Source of the DNA: Gelatoporia subvermispora B
Taxonomy: Eukaryota > Basidiomycota > Agaricomycetes > Polyporales > Gelatoporiaceae
Direction: 5' to 3'
DNA length: 64,000 nt
Assembly (NCBI GenBank): GCA_000320605.2
Contig: KB445796.1
Span: 1,983,191 to 2,047,190, forward strand
Part shown: positions 12,101-23,035 of the stretch, piece after piece
Layout of the letters: each line of letters begins with the position of its first letter
Position numbering within the stretch: the stretch's first letter is position 1
Made by a program: the position numbers and the translations under genes
The notes under the pieces: model-generated
What the model was told of the DNA's origin: nothing
What the model saw: only the letters and a program-made list of their open reading frames with translations
Databases searched by the model: none

Positions 12101-14219
12101 GCACCCGCAGCCTGTTGGCATCGCGAGATGCCGAATGAGAGTGTGAGACGGGAGATGCCCCATTCCTGAATGAGGGCGTCCGGGGCCCATACTTGAGCGA
12201 AGGCACCCGTGTCTGGCTAGCTGCGCTGGAACCAGATCGAGAACGCAAAGGAGTGTGGAGGGATGATACCCGCGGCGGGACAATGGGTCCGTCAGATGAG
12301 GAGCTATCGCGTGGTGACAAGACTGCGTTCAATATGGAGTCATCTTCACCGCCCGCGGGATGTAGGGTAACTGTTGGGGTATTAAGGTGAAGAGGCAGCG
12401 ACGCTGCCGACTTCGGTACAGGGCGAATGGTGTGTGACGAAGCAGGAACATCCTCACTATTTGCGCGAGTGTTAAGCTGCAGACGCCTTGATGGGGTCGA
12501 TGGGTCACGAAGGTCGAGAGAAGAGGCAGAAATGGGATCAAGCTGCGATAGTTGGCCTTTGAATTCAGACAATATCCCGTTCAAAGATGGATCCCATACG
12601 TCAGGTGGCTTGCCATCATTAGAGATTCGCAGTGGGCCGGAAGAAGAACCTGCCGCCAACACCCTCTTGATATCCGCATCGCTAACGCTCATACTCCTCC
12701 GTTTGTTGCGAGCCGTTACTCTAGAATTCCTTGGGGACTTCCCTTTGACTGTGGTAGTGGGCGAAGGAGAGCCATCTCGGGGTGGCTCAACCATCACCAA
12801 GGACTGCTCGTCGGAGCAATCCGCATCCGAGTACAGCACGCTGTTACGAATCGCCGGCAGCGGTTTTGACTTGTCAGACGTCCCGGAGGCACTGCTGAAG
12901 ACGTCTGATACATCTGTCTGAACGGACGGCCGTGGTTTAGATTCCTGCACCTCCCTCTGCACATCCTTGGGAAGGGGTGGAACGGGAGGCGCGAAGGCAT
13001 CCATGAGCTGATGACCGGCGTAGGCAGCAATGGATGTTGACGACGGTGACGACGTAAGAGATCTCTGCCATGTCAGAGGCGTCAGTCGAGACAAATTCAC
13101 GTAAAGTGGCTCCGGCGTCTCACTTGGCGGTCGCGAGTACTGGACGTCCCGAGCATCTTTCCAAGGAAGGCAGACGTTTTGGCCCTTACAGAGGATTTCG
13201 CCTATGTATGAGAGTTGGATGAGCTACTGACTGCAACGGTGACGCTAGATAGTCACCTTGGCGCCACCTTCTCTGATGGAGGTCAGCGACCGCGGACTCG
13301 TCAACACCCACTCCGAGCTTGCTGAACTGCTGTTGGCGAGGTTAGTAGATATGCTGGGCCTGTCCTTCAGGGCTGGGGAGCCCTGCATGTTGGGCAAGGG
13401 AGGTGCTAGGGAAGAGGAGGTGGATGAGCGTTGACGGGAAGAGCCTTTTGATACATCAATCTTCGAGGGCGACCCATCTGGAGCCGCGGCAGCGCCCTTC
13501 CTGGCATCCTGCTTGCCTCGTTCTCTTGCTTTGCGCAGTAAGGTCGCGAGATCGGGGCTGCTAGCAGTGCCGGGGCTGCGATACATAGACCGACGCTTCG
13601 TCTGGAAGTCGCTGTCTTCGGCGTCGTAGTACACTTCGTTGGAGGACGAAGAGGTGATTGAGGAGCGGGGTTTCGAGGGCGTTGAGAGCCCTACGCCGCG
13701 GCCGGGCGCGGAGGGAGAAGGAGTGGGGGGCACCACGGTTGGTGTCGCAGGTTGCACGCCGAAGTACGGTCTCTCGGACGGAGATGGAGATGAAAAAGGA
13801 CTGAGGGATATAGACGAATTTGAGATGTCTGCACCGAGGGTGTCGACGTCGAAACCTTCCTTGAGGACGACTGTCCCGCCTGCGCGGAGTGCCTGCTCAA
13901 AGTCTAGGTCGGTGCGTGATATGCGTCGGGTAATGGTCGCATTGACGTCCTTGGAGGCAACCGGTTGGAGGCCTGTAGGGAACGACGATGGCGGTATGGG
14001 GGACCGCGGGGACGGTTGTCTGAAAAGGGAGGCCAGGATGGGAGGCTCGAGGAGGCAGGCACCGCGAGGTCGTCGTTGGCGCAGAGCGCGCGGTGGGCGC
14101 GAGTTACAGCGCGAGTTAGAGCAACTGCTGGTAGCACCTGGTGGCACCTTGGTAGCACAGTGCCGGTGACCGAAACACTCCTCGCATCCCTCGCACTCGC
14201 TCGCGTTGTCTCCTGTCAC
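9112..14219 (-). CDS. Sec7 and PH domain Arf guanine-nucleotide exchange factor
   Basis: Exchange factor that loads GTP on Arf GTPases at Golgi or plasma-membrane sites, of the Syt1/EFA6 (PSD)-like group. Ten exons: complement(9112-9468, 9528-10097, 10150-10500, 10552-10830, 10889-11418, 11469-11584, 11635-11712, 11767-11971, 12035-13201, 13268-14219). Phases agree throughout, giving 1534 aa. The first 700 residues are disordered and Ser/Pro-rich. The Sec7 domain lies at about 705-860: TRFNANR, EWLGGM, the Glu-finger segment LKAETQQVDR, and HATSYSLLLLNTDLH. A PH domain follows (about 1140-1300: KEGMLCRKQYWEAAGKRAKSKQW, GVYFFQAGTEELVNEWV), then a coiled coil (EALQKHVENLKNDLKQH) and an acidic tail. 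The start at 14219 is the least certain point; a Met further inside is possible. Confidence 0.9.
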
Positions 14220-14453
14220 TCGCTCCCATCAATTCCCCCTCGTGCTAGTCCAAAGACAGCAATCCGTTCGCCGCATTCTATTTATCTACTAGCTACCCGT
14301 CATCGTACACCCGATCCCTCGTAAATGAGCAAAGGAGAACATGGCAGTATCGAAACCTCGAACATACGGAGCAGAAAGGCTACAAGATCTAGCGACTATT
14401 ACACATGAACCAACAACAAAACAGCATGGGGGTGTATTCTCCCGTTAATGTCC

Positions 14454-17400
14454 TTAAGCTCCAATCGCCCCCTCGCTCGTCTTGCGAGGGGACGTCGACG
14501 AAGACTGCATCTGTGCACTCGTGGATGTCCGTCGCTGGCGCTTCATCGATAACGAATTAGCGCTTCCCCCAGTCTTGCTCGTCGGCGAGTACCTCGAGCC
14601 AGATGGCAAGCCACTCGTTGTGGAGGCACGTGGCCGATTCGAAGACGAGGCAATCTTGGGCAGCGTCGAAGCCGACTTGCGCGACGTGCTATGAGGCGTA
14701 CCTGACGCCCGATTCCTGGTTGCCGCCATCAGTGATCTGAACGCCGTCATGTCAATGTCGCACATACCGCTTCTTGATGACATCCGTCTTGAGGGACAAT
14801 GGTCTGACAACTCCGTGCAATTTCTAGAGGGGATCTGTCAGCACGATGCACGCTGCACGAGCCATGGATGCACTTACAAAGAACAATCCACAAGCATTAC
14901 CTACAGACGAGGTACGGTAAGGTACGGATCAGGACGTTTATCTCTGCGGCGTACGTACATAGAGGTTGCCCCTCAGGATCTCTGCGCCACAACGGCGTGT
15001 TAGTGGTCTGGCAGTTCGTGCAGACGGTCGGCGGCTGGTCGCCGTCATCGCCACCCTTCAAGTTCTGCCCGGACGACTCCGGCGTCCTGAAAGTAGAGGT
15101 CATGTCGTGAACAGGGTCGAGAGTACGAGCGATGATCTACTTACGGTTTACGCTGAGCACCAGAGCCCCCGCGCGCAGAGATATCTTGTGACACCCGCTT
15201 GCTCGACGCAATCTTGCGCACTTGGCCCCGCCCAGACACTGTGTTCTCCGCAGACGGTGGCGTCGACGCATTCGACGTGTTATACGGCTCCGGCGACGCG
15301 TTCGAGCTCGAGTTCACGCCATTCCCCCACCCATCGCTTGACGGGCTCGCGTGGAAGCTCTGGAATGCGTTCTCCGAGTTGTCCAAGGGGAGAATCTGAG
15401 TAGGATCGACATGGGTGAAGGGGCCTAACGTCGAACCGCTGTCAAGCGGTCCGGGATACATCATGCTTACGAGGCGATGATAATCCAATGACGAGTCGTC
15501 CATACCCAAATTCGCGACATTCAGCTGCGCGTAGCCCTCAGCGACTGCTGCCGACGCTGCAGCCGCCGCAGCCGATAGTCGATTGTCATTGTGCCCTCCA
15601 GTCGGCGAGTACGTCTCGTTCAGCGAGGACTGCATCGACTCAGAGAAGGACACATCATATGACCGGTGATGGCTTGTTGGGGGCAGTGTGGAAGACAAAT
15701 TCGATGAGTGCATGTTGCTCACCGCACCGGAGAGATCAAAGAATGTGTCGTAGGATGAAGGGAACGTGAAATTGAACGAGCCAGTCGGAAACGGGCTTCC
15801 AGCGCTACTGCGTCCGAGAGTGGACTCGAGCTCCATCGTCCTCGGGAAGTCCACAGTCGGTGGGTCTGCTCGCAGCATGCTTTCTGCGTGAGGGGCGTCC
15901 GCGCGTCGTTTCTGACCAAGGAGGCTTTCAGGCGATAGCGGCTTGCCATTCACTTGATGCCGCCCGCTCACGCCAACGAAGATGCCGTCTTTCGCCACCG
16001 TGTGATCAAAGCTCGTCTTTCGAACGTGCCTCGGAAATGAGCGCTGTTCGGACGTCGGGAGGTTTGCCGTCGTGATCTTTGCGAGCCCGTGGAGTCCGGT
16101 AGCTGGGAGGGAGGCAGGGAGACCTGCGGGACTGTTCAATGCTGATATCGAGCCGAGATGTCCGAGGGGGGTTGTGCGGGCGCTCTCGGCGGCCGACTCA
16201 TAGAGCGCGGGCAGACCAAGATGTCCTGGTAACGAGGAATGTGGACTACGTCGTCCGGAAGACGACGACGACGTGCCAGGTATAGGAATGTTAGGAGACG
16301 TTGAGAGCCCCTTGGGTGGCGAGGCGGAGGGGAACTTGATGTGATTCTGCTCGGACAACAGGCCAGACATGGGTTGCCTGGAGCGTGAACGGCTTGACGG
16401 GCGCCAGTCCATTGGCACGCGAGACCGAGACCTGCTCATAGCTCGCCAGTCCATAGGCACCACTCTAAATGCCAGAGGTTGTAAGCACCAAGAGTCGGAA
16501 GCAGGACGATGCCACCCACTCGTTCTCATCGGTCCCATCCTGATCTGCACCGCCGAAACCCACCACCTCGACCCTCGCCTTGCCCTTGTCAATGGTACGA
16601 CCTCGTTGAGTGCCCTCGGATATCGAGGTAGGCGCTGGGGAGGCTGCTGGTTCAGACTTGATGTCCGGTGTAGTCTCGGAAGCCTTCTGTTCCATGCTCC
16701 TCGCCTTGTCCTCGTCTTCTTTCTTCTTCTTCAGGGCGAGAGCCATCATTCGCCAAGTCAGGTTCTCCATACGCTGGGCGTGAGGGAGGGTCGCCTTCGT
16801 CCGAGCATACATCTTCCATACTTGCGTTGCGAGAGGGTCCTCCTTAGCCAACTTCTCGGGATCTGCATCTGCGCTAGCCAAATCCATCGATTTGAGATCA
16901 GGAGATCCTGAGATGACCGGCGAAGGATAACCATTCGGGCCTCGAGTATCCAGGGGGGAGTCTCTTAGAAAGGGGTCGTCATTGAACAAGTCAGAGAAGG
17001 TTCTGGCCTTGGGGCTTGAAGCCGATGTGGGAGCAGTTGACCTCCCCGAGTCATAGAGAGAGTAGCTGGTAGGACTCGAAGACGATCCGACCAGAGTCTC
17101 TGTCAGTGAAGTACTATGTGAAATGTTGTGCAGCGAGTGCTGCGGAGGGACATCAGGGAAGGTTGTAGATGTAGGTAACGACGAAGGCGACATCCAAAGG
17201 GATGGCGGTAGTCCTGTGTACCGATCACTATGGATGTGCGAGCCTGCGCTGAAACCAACGGGCGAGTGTGGTGAGAGGCTCGAGGCAAGGCTATCCAGAG
17301 ATCCCTCGCCGTGAGATAATAGCGGCAGATCGTTGCGAGAATTCATGTTTCCTGGATGTGCACGGGAGATATTGTGACTGAGGGAACTTCGTCTACTATG

Positions 17401-18144
17401 GGGGTGGTCCACATCTGGTAGGCGGTGACTGTCGAAGGAAGTCGAATTCATGGACATTGAGGGTCCAGGAGCTCGCATATTCATTGACGCGGGCTGGTAG
17501 TGGGATATGCTCCCAGCGGGCGATCTGCGTCTGTTCAGAGGAGGGTTCCCCCACATGTTAGGAGAACCTCGCTGGGAGGTCCCGGGGGTTGAGGTGTACG
17601 GAGAGGAGACATTCGACCATTGCGAGGGCATCGCCTGGCCGACAGCGTTGGGATGTATGTCCTTCGTGTTGAGCGGTGGTATCCTGGGGTTCATAGTGAA
17701 GGAATGCGTCGGGCGGTTGTGTCCGTTCGGGAGGCTGGAGGGAACGCCTGCGGATGGTGGAATGACGCCAGAGGCTGCGAGTGCTTGAAATGTCGAAGGA
17801 TCAAGAGGTGCGGAGAACACGTTCCCCCAATCGTTTCCCGCATTCGGCGATCCCAAGCCATGCTGTCCCAGCTGGTCGCTGGGCTGAGGTACTGCCGAGG
17901 ACTGCTGTAGCATGTAGGGCAGTGATTGTGAGGGGCCACAACTAGCAAGCGAGAGCTGCTGAGACCACGGAGAGGATGTTACTGAGTTGGACACAGACGA
18001 GAGATGGGGGCTGAGCTCCAGGGGGGTTGAGGAGGCGGTTGCGTGAGCCAGTCCTGAGGTGTTGACTGTCGGGCGTCCGGGAGGAGACCAAGGCCGTTGA
18101 TTCCCTTCGTTGAAGCCTCTGACAGAGGATGTCTGGAGTTCCAT
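14454..18144 (-). CDS. areA: AreA/NIT2-type GATA transcription factor
   Basis: Nuclear activator expected to switch on nitrogen catabolism genes through GATA sites. Exons complement(14454-14715, 14768-14823, 14878-14900, 14959-15086, 15145-16464, 16520-18144) close to 1137 aa, near the size of large fungal AreA proteins. The N-terminal two thirds are low complexity. A DUF1752 block typical of AreA is at about 433-475 ([20 protein letters not shown]). The GATA finger starts near residue 1003 with [18 protein letters not shown]; its Cys codon and the rest (CNACGLFYKLHG) are split over a 23-nt and a 56-nt exon, and basic VIKKRNRASG follows. Two copies of a SRSRxPMDWR motif occur near residues 545-565. 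The symbol is by homology; orthology was not tested. Start at ATG 18144; an upstream coding exon cannot be excluded. Confidence 0.9.
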
Positions 18145-21100
18145 AGGAATCCCTGATGAGCAGAGTTGAGAGAGTGAGCTAATGACGCCTGCACGAGCGA
18201 AACGGGCGCACGGCTAAGGCTATTGAGCCTGTGATGGTTGTCCGGGCAGGATTGCGCCGGTGCGTGCGGGTCTCACTGTAGGATGCACAGCACTTGGGGG
18301 TAGCTCGTCGGTCGGGGCGTCGACGACGAGAGCGTCGAGGCCGGGGAGGACGACGAGGGGAGGGAAGGACGAGGACGGCGTGCGGGAGGGAGGGGAGGGT
18401 ACGGTCCGTGCCCGAAATCGAAGGGTGCAGGGCCAAACAAACCGCTCATACCGCTTTGCCGACGCGATTTTACTTGATTTCTGCCTTACCGAGTATTCCC
18501 GCAATCAGATATTTCCAACTCTCTCTCCCCTCCCTTTTCCATTCAGGTCTCTTCTCTCTCAGGCAGTCAACAGCTCGCTCCTTCAAATCATTGCCGCAGC
18601 AAGTCTGCTGAACGTTGTACTCGACGAGCTCGCCCCTATGCGATGTATGAAAATATTTTTCACGGACCGACGTAAGCAGCGGTATGCCCTTGGCGCGGCG
18701 GCCTAGCTTACTTTGTATGTTACACCCTCTCCTCGTTCCAACAGACGCCGTATAATAAAGTGCAGTGAGTCCACCCGAAACTGACAGCCCTCGTCGCCGT
18801 GCCTTTTGCTCGGTTCGCGCAAACAGTTATTATGCGCTAGCCCATTTATAATGCTGTGGATATTATGGCGTCGCGTTCCTCCGCATACTCCGGATGCCAT
18901 CAATTCACTACGTGCCGCCCGCCTAGCTGATTGATCTGTCTCTTCTTCCTGCGTTGCGCGGCCTCGCGCGGTCCCTGCCACACGCGCCCTGCTACAGATC
19001 ACTGCCGAGCTTGTCGCAGATCCTCCCGCGCATCTGCTCATACGCTCTTGACGAATCTCCTGGCTATGTCTCTTTTCGCGGAAGACCATATATCGACACT
19101 CCCAAGCTGCAACGGACTGTTCAGATGGTGCTTTCTCAGTCTCCTCCTCGCCATCAGCCTAGCTGTCACTGCTTTCCCCTTTGGAACGAGTATTGGCACC
19201 CGTGCGGCTGGCAGCTGCGCCGCGTGACACTTGTGCTCCTCATACCTCTCAGAGAAGCAACTCCCCCAGAAGCCGTGCAAAGTGATCCTTTCCGGCCGGA
19301 GCCTGGCGCCAGGCAGCTACGAAGCCGCTGCGATTCGGCTGCCTTAAGCTGAACTACATAATCGTTTACTCGCTCCTCTCTGGAAACAGTCAAGTCGCTA
19401 CAAACATGGTTGTACGATTCCGTGCCCTGGCTTTGGCGAGGCTGTTGTCCTGCCTCGGCCTGCGGTGTCCCTCCAGTGCGCTATACTTCTGGAACACTCC
19501 GAGAATGCGCTCGAGAACGTATGATCTTGCGCCCTGCTCACGGTGTCATTCTATGGCAACAGTCGCCACATTCGGACTGGACGTGGCGTGGGCAGTCAGG
19601 TGGTACACTTCAAGGCCACAAGTTGATCCCATGTTTGGTTCCATACTTCCTTCTTTGCCACCGCGACGACTTCTGCTGCCGTACTCGGTCTGCCTGCATG
19701 GCCTGCCCGTGAGCGTTGGTGCGTCAGCTCATTCAGCGTCTGGCTTCTCGGCATTCCGTTGCATTGTCTGTCCCGCGCAGGCTAGAAGACGAGATCCGTC
19801 CGACATCTCCCCCGGGAGATGAGACCGGATGTGGCTAGTATTCTGGATCAGATCTCACTCCAGGAGCTCTTAGTCCACCGGCGCGGGTTCCCCCTCCTCT
19901 CATCATCACATTGTCATGCTTCCGTAGCCGTCTCGCCGTCGCAGCTCCTCTGGGACATTCCTCGGCACACGTGCACACGTGTCTGTTCTCTTTGCTGCTT
20001 CGGTAACTTGACCAGCCCGCACATGGTCGCGCGCTTCGATTCTGACGCTACTCAATCCACGAATTTGATGCTGGGGCATGCTCCCACAATCACAGAGGCA
20101 CGCGCCCGAGCCTGCGGCCTGCCTGCCTAGTTAGGCCGGTGGTATTCCCACTTGTACCTTTCAGCACACTCTAACGCCCATCAAGGCCCGCCAACAACTT
20201 CTTTATTGTCCGCAAATTGACAGCGTGCGAAGAGCCTTGACGCCTTCGACTTCCTCCAGGTTCGTGTCTGATTCAGCCGTATGTCTATTCCAGTCTAACC
20301 TCGGGAGGGAAGTTCGTGCTCGCGCAGGCTCACGCGCGTCGCCTGGCGGTGCCGACGCCTCGTATCCACAGTTGTACATATCTAGGCTGATCGATGGCTC
20401 TTTGAGGCGTTCGAGATCGACGCCAACGCTGTGTTCTGTTAACCCGGTGTCCATATGGTCGAGGTTGTCCCTCCAGCTCCACTTACTTGGCCAGGGAACA
20501 CAAGTAGTGGCTACTTTCCCATCTGGTACTATACAAGAAATACATATGGATATTTTGCATCGATTCGACCGTCAGTGTGCTCCAGACGATGACGGCAGTT
20601 AGCCACAGTCAGTCCGGGGGCCATGTCTCTCGTCAGGTCCCTGGAGCATGAGACGTTCCTGGCAGCATGATGACGGCTCGGGGACGAAGTTCTTCCTCGG
20701 AAAACAGCGCTCAAAGACGTCAGGTCTTACCAGGGTTTACCGAGCATCCGTATGACTGTCAGGCCCACCGAGGCCACCCGCCGGATGGAGCGGGCTGCGG
20801 CCATGAGGAGTTTCGCAGCTCGAGTGATGATGAGCCCGCCGGAGTCGAAACGGAACGGTCTGCGGCACCGCTGGCGGCTCACAGAGAGGCCCAAGGGGGC
20901 TGACCAGAATTCCTCCTGCATGATGCTGATCGCAATGGCATTGCTGCCATCCGCATGCCGGCGCTGTACAAGCGCATAAGAACTCTAGCGCGAAGGCCCT
21001 CACTACGTCGCGGTGTCTCAATGCCTCGGACAAGGCCGTTCGGTCTGAAATCCGAAAGCCTAGCGGTTGTATCTGCTTACCGCCGGGTGGAGAATTAAGG

Positions 21101-21496
21101 AACGCGGACCTCCGAATGTGTTGCAGTCGACACAGAGATTACGGTGGCGCATCATCCTCTACGCATAGATAAGCCGTCCTATCGGGTGCCACACATTATG
21201 CTAATCAGATCTCAAGGCATATTGCATCTCTGAACTCAGGGGAAGTCAAATGCTGCCATTTTAAGGTGTTTTGGCCGTTTTTTAGTCGGACTGAACCCTT
21301 ATCAGAGCAGGAGTCTAAGCTTACCACTGAAAGCGCCTAAGTGCAGCGCGGCTCACACATACACTCACAAGCAATCGTCTCGGACGTAAACTGAAGAGTA
21401 AAACATCATGATATTCGTGAGGTAATTCTAGGTGCAGGAGCATTGCTCTACTGCTCTATGCGAGTATGGGTTAAAAGTACGTGCACAACCACCAGT
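18145..21496. other. 3.3-kb gene-free region upstream of the GATA factor
   Basis: No convincing gene on either strand. Several open frames of 60-140 codons (for example 19406-19822 plus, 19819-20130 plus, 20225-20602 plus) lack start context, splice partners or known motifs. Both flanking genes read on the minus strand, so this is the GATA promoter side plus the protease 3' flank. A long 5' untranslated region with small upstream frames is likely for such a regulator. GATAAG cores occur at 21168-21173 (plus) and 21298-21303 (minus). Confidence 0.55.
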
Positions 21497-23035
21497 CTAG
21501 GCTAGCGTAGCGAAACCGACTGCGTTCTGCGCAAATGAGAACACATTGTACTGGTTTTTCATGAAGCTATCACCGAGTAGCCAGACGCCGCTGCCGAGAC
21601 CAAGGTCCTTTCCAGCGAGCGCGCCGATGCAAGTCTTAGCGCCACGAGCGGTTGTCCCAAGATTGAAGCTGAAATAGATGTCAGCACTGCTCCACGAGAC
21701 GCGAAACAAATGCACTCACTTCGCGGTGCTAACCACCCAGTTCTTGCCTCCCCAGTTGAAAGAGACCGTGGGAGGCGTGGCGCACGGGAACGTGTAGTAA
21801 CCGTTGGTACTATCGTATAGCTTGGATCCCGGAATAGCGGCGTATAAGGCCTGAACCGCAGCCGGTGGGCCGTACATAATGGTCGTGCCGGAATCGATGA
21901 TAGTCTGGAATCCGGAGTTCGTGACATTGGTGCCAACTAGAGCTTTCGCATTGCCGAGCTGCCAGAAGCGGTTGGATGTAGACAGGGGTTGGTACTCGAT
22001 GGTGCCCTTGTATAGTGCAGTGTCAGTGCCGCCGAGGTATAACTCGGATCCAGATTTTGCGAGTTTCATCGCAAAGACGTTGGCAGCCGCCGTCTTCTGG
22101 GTAAAGGCGGTGTTGAAGTATGGACTTTTGCCAAGATTTGAGATACCGGGGTACGCCATGCCAAGGATACCATCTGCTGGTTCACCGGCGAAAAAGGTCG
22201 ACACCGTGGTGACAGGTGAGAAGTACTGATTTGCGGCGGTGATGCCAGCGACCGTGACTGAGAAGAATTCATCAGTACCGCTGGAATATCACGTCAGATA
22301 TACGAGCATTACCCTTGTCTGTATAGACTGGCCCAGACACGGTAGATCCATCACCATATTGGATGGAGAAAGTACCCGTCTGGTTGGCCTTTGTCGAAGA
22401 TGACGCAGGGTTATACCTGTGCTTGCTTTTGCATGTACTGCTTGTGCAAGCAATATTTGGCACCCATAAGTCCGACGATCCAGCTATCAACACACGCATG
22501 AGACAGTGATAGAGCGCACAATCAGTCGTGGGCTTACTGTCGAAATCAATGAGGAAACTCTGGGCTGGAGTGCCGATGCTGATGGTGCCTGCCCACTCGA
22601 GGTCATTGCTTTCGTCAATGGTGGGCTCCTTCTGGCGCTTCTCGTAATGCCTCCAGGACGTAGTGTTGTACGACATAACCGGTTTGATCTCGGCGCCCTT
22701 CTCAAGTGTTAATTGTGAGCGATGCGAGCGTCTTTAACCCGCTTACCTCAGGGAAAGCCTCGTAGCCCATATTGTTTTTGAGGTTGATCATGTTCTGACG
22801 GTGTTTACTGATAAAGTATAATCAGTCGTTATCACAAGTTGACGGTAACAGGGACTTACTTATGGGTACGAGCTGTTTGCCTGATGGCCTCCTCGTGATT
22901 GAAAGTGCCATCGTCATTGGTCAGGAACTCCCTCTTCTGGTATGGAACACGGACACCAGAATCTAAGACGACCGGCGTCGCAGAAGACAACACAGCGAGA
23001 GCGACAGTGATAGTGAGCGTTGCTTTGGGGAACAT
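21497..23035 (-). CDS. secreted aspartic protease (pepsin family A1)
   Basis: Extracellular acid endopeptidase, polyporopepsin-like. Exons complement(21497-21668, 21720-22257, 22313-22483, 22538-22700, 22747-22807, 22860-23035) close to 426 aa. A signal peptide covers about residues 1-20 and a propeptide runs to about 90 (YEKRQ just before the mature part). The first catalytic motif reads DFDTGSSDLW, but only after splicing: its Thr codon is split by the intron at 22484-22537. The flap is IQYGDGSTVSG and the second catalytic motif is IIDSGTTIMYG. The C-terminus has WLLGDSFMKNQYNVF. All catalytic parts are present, so it should be active. A neighbouring nitrogen regulator (GATA factor) lies 3.3 kb downstream; control by it is plausible but not shown. 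Confidence 0.92.

Noticed and set aside
14897..15103. GATA zinc finger seemingly broken after PLC by a run into TYAAEINV
   Set aside because: A standard donor splits the Cys codon there, and splicing to the 23-nt exon restores CNACGLF.
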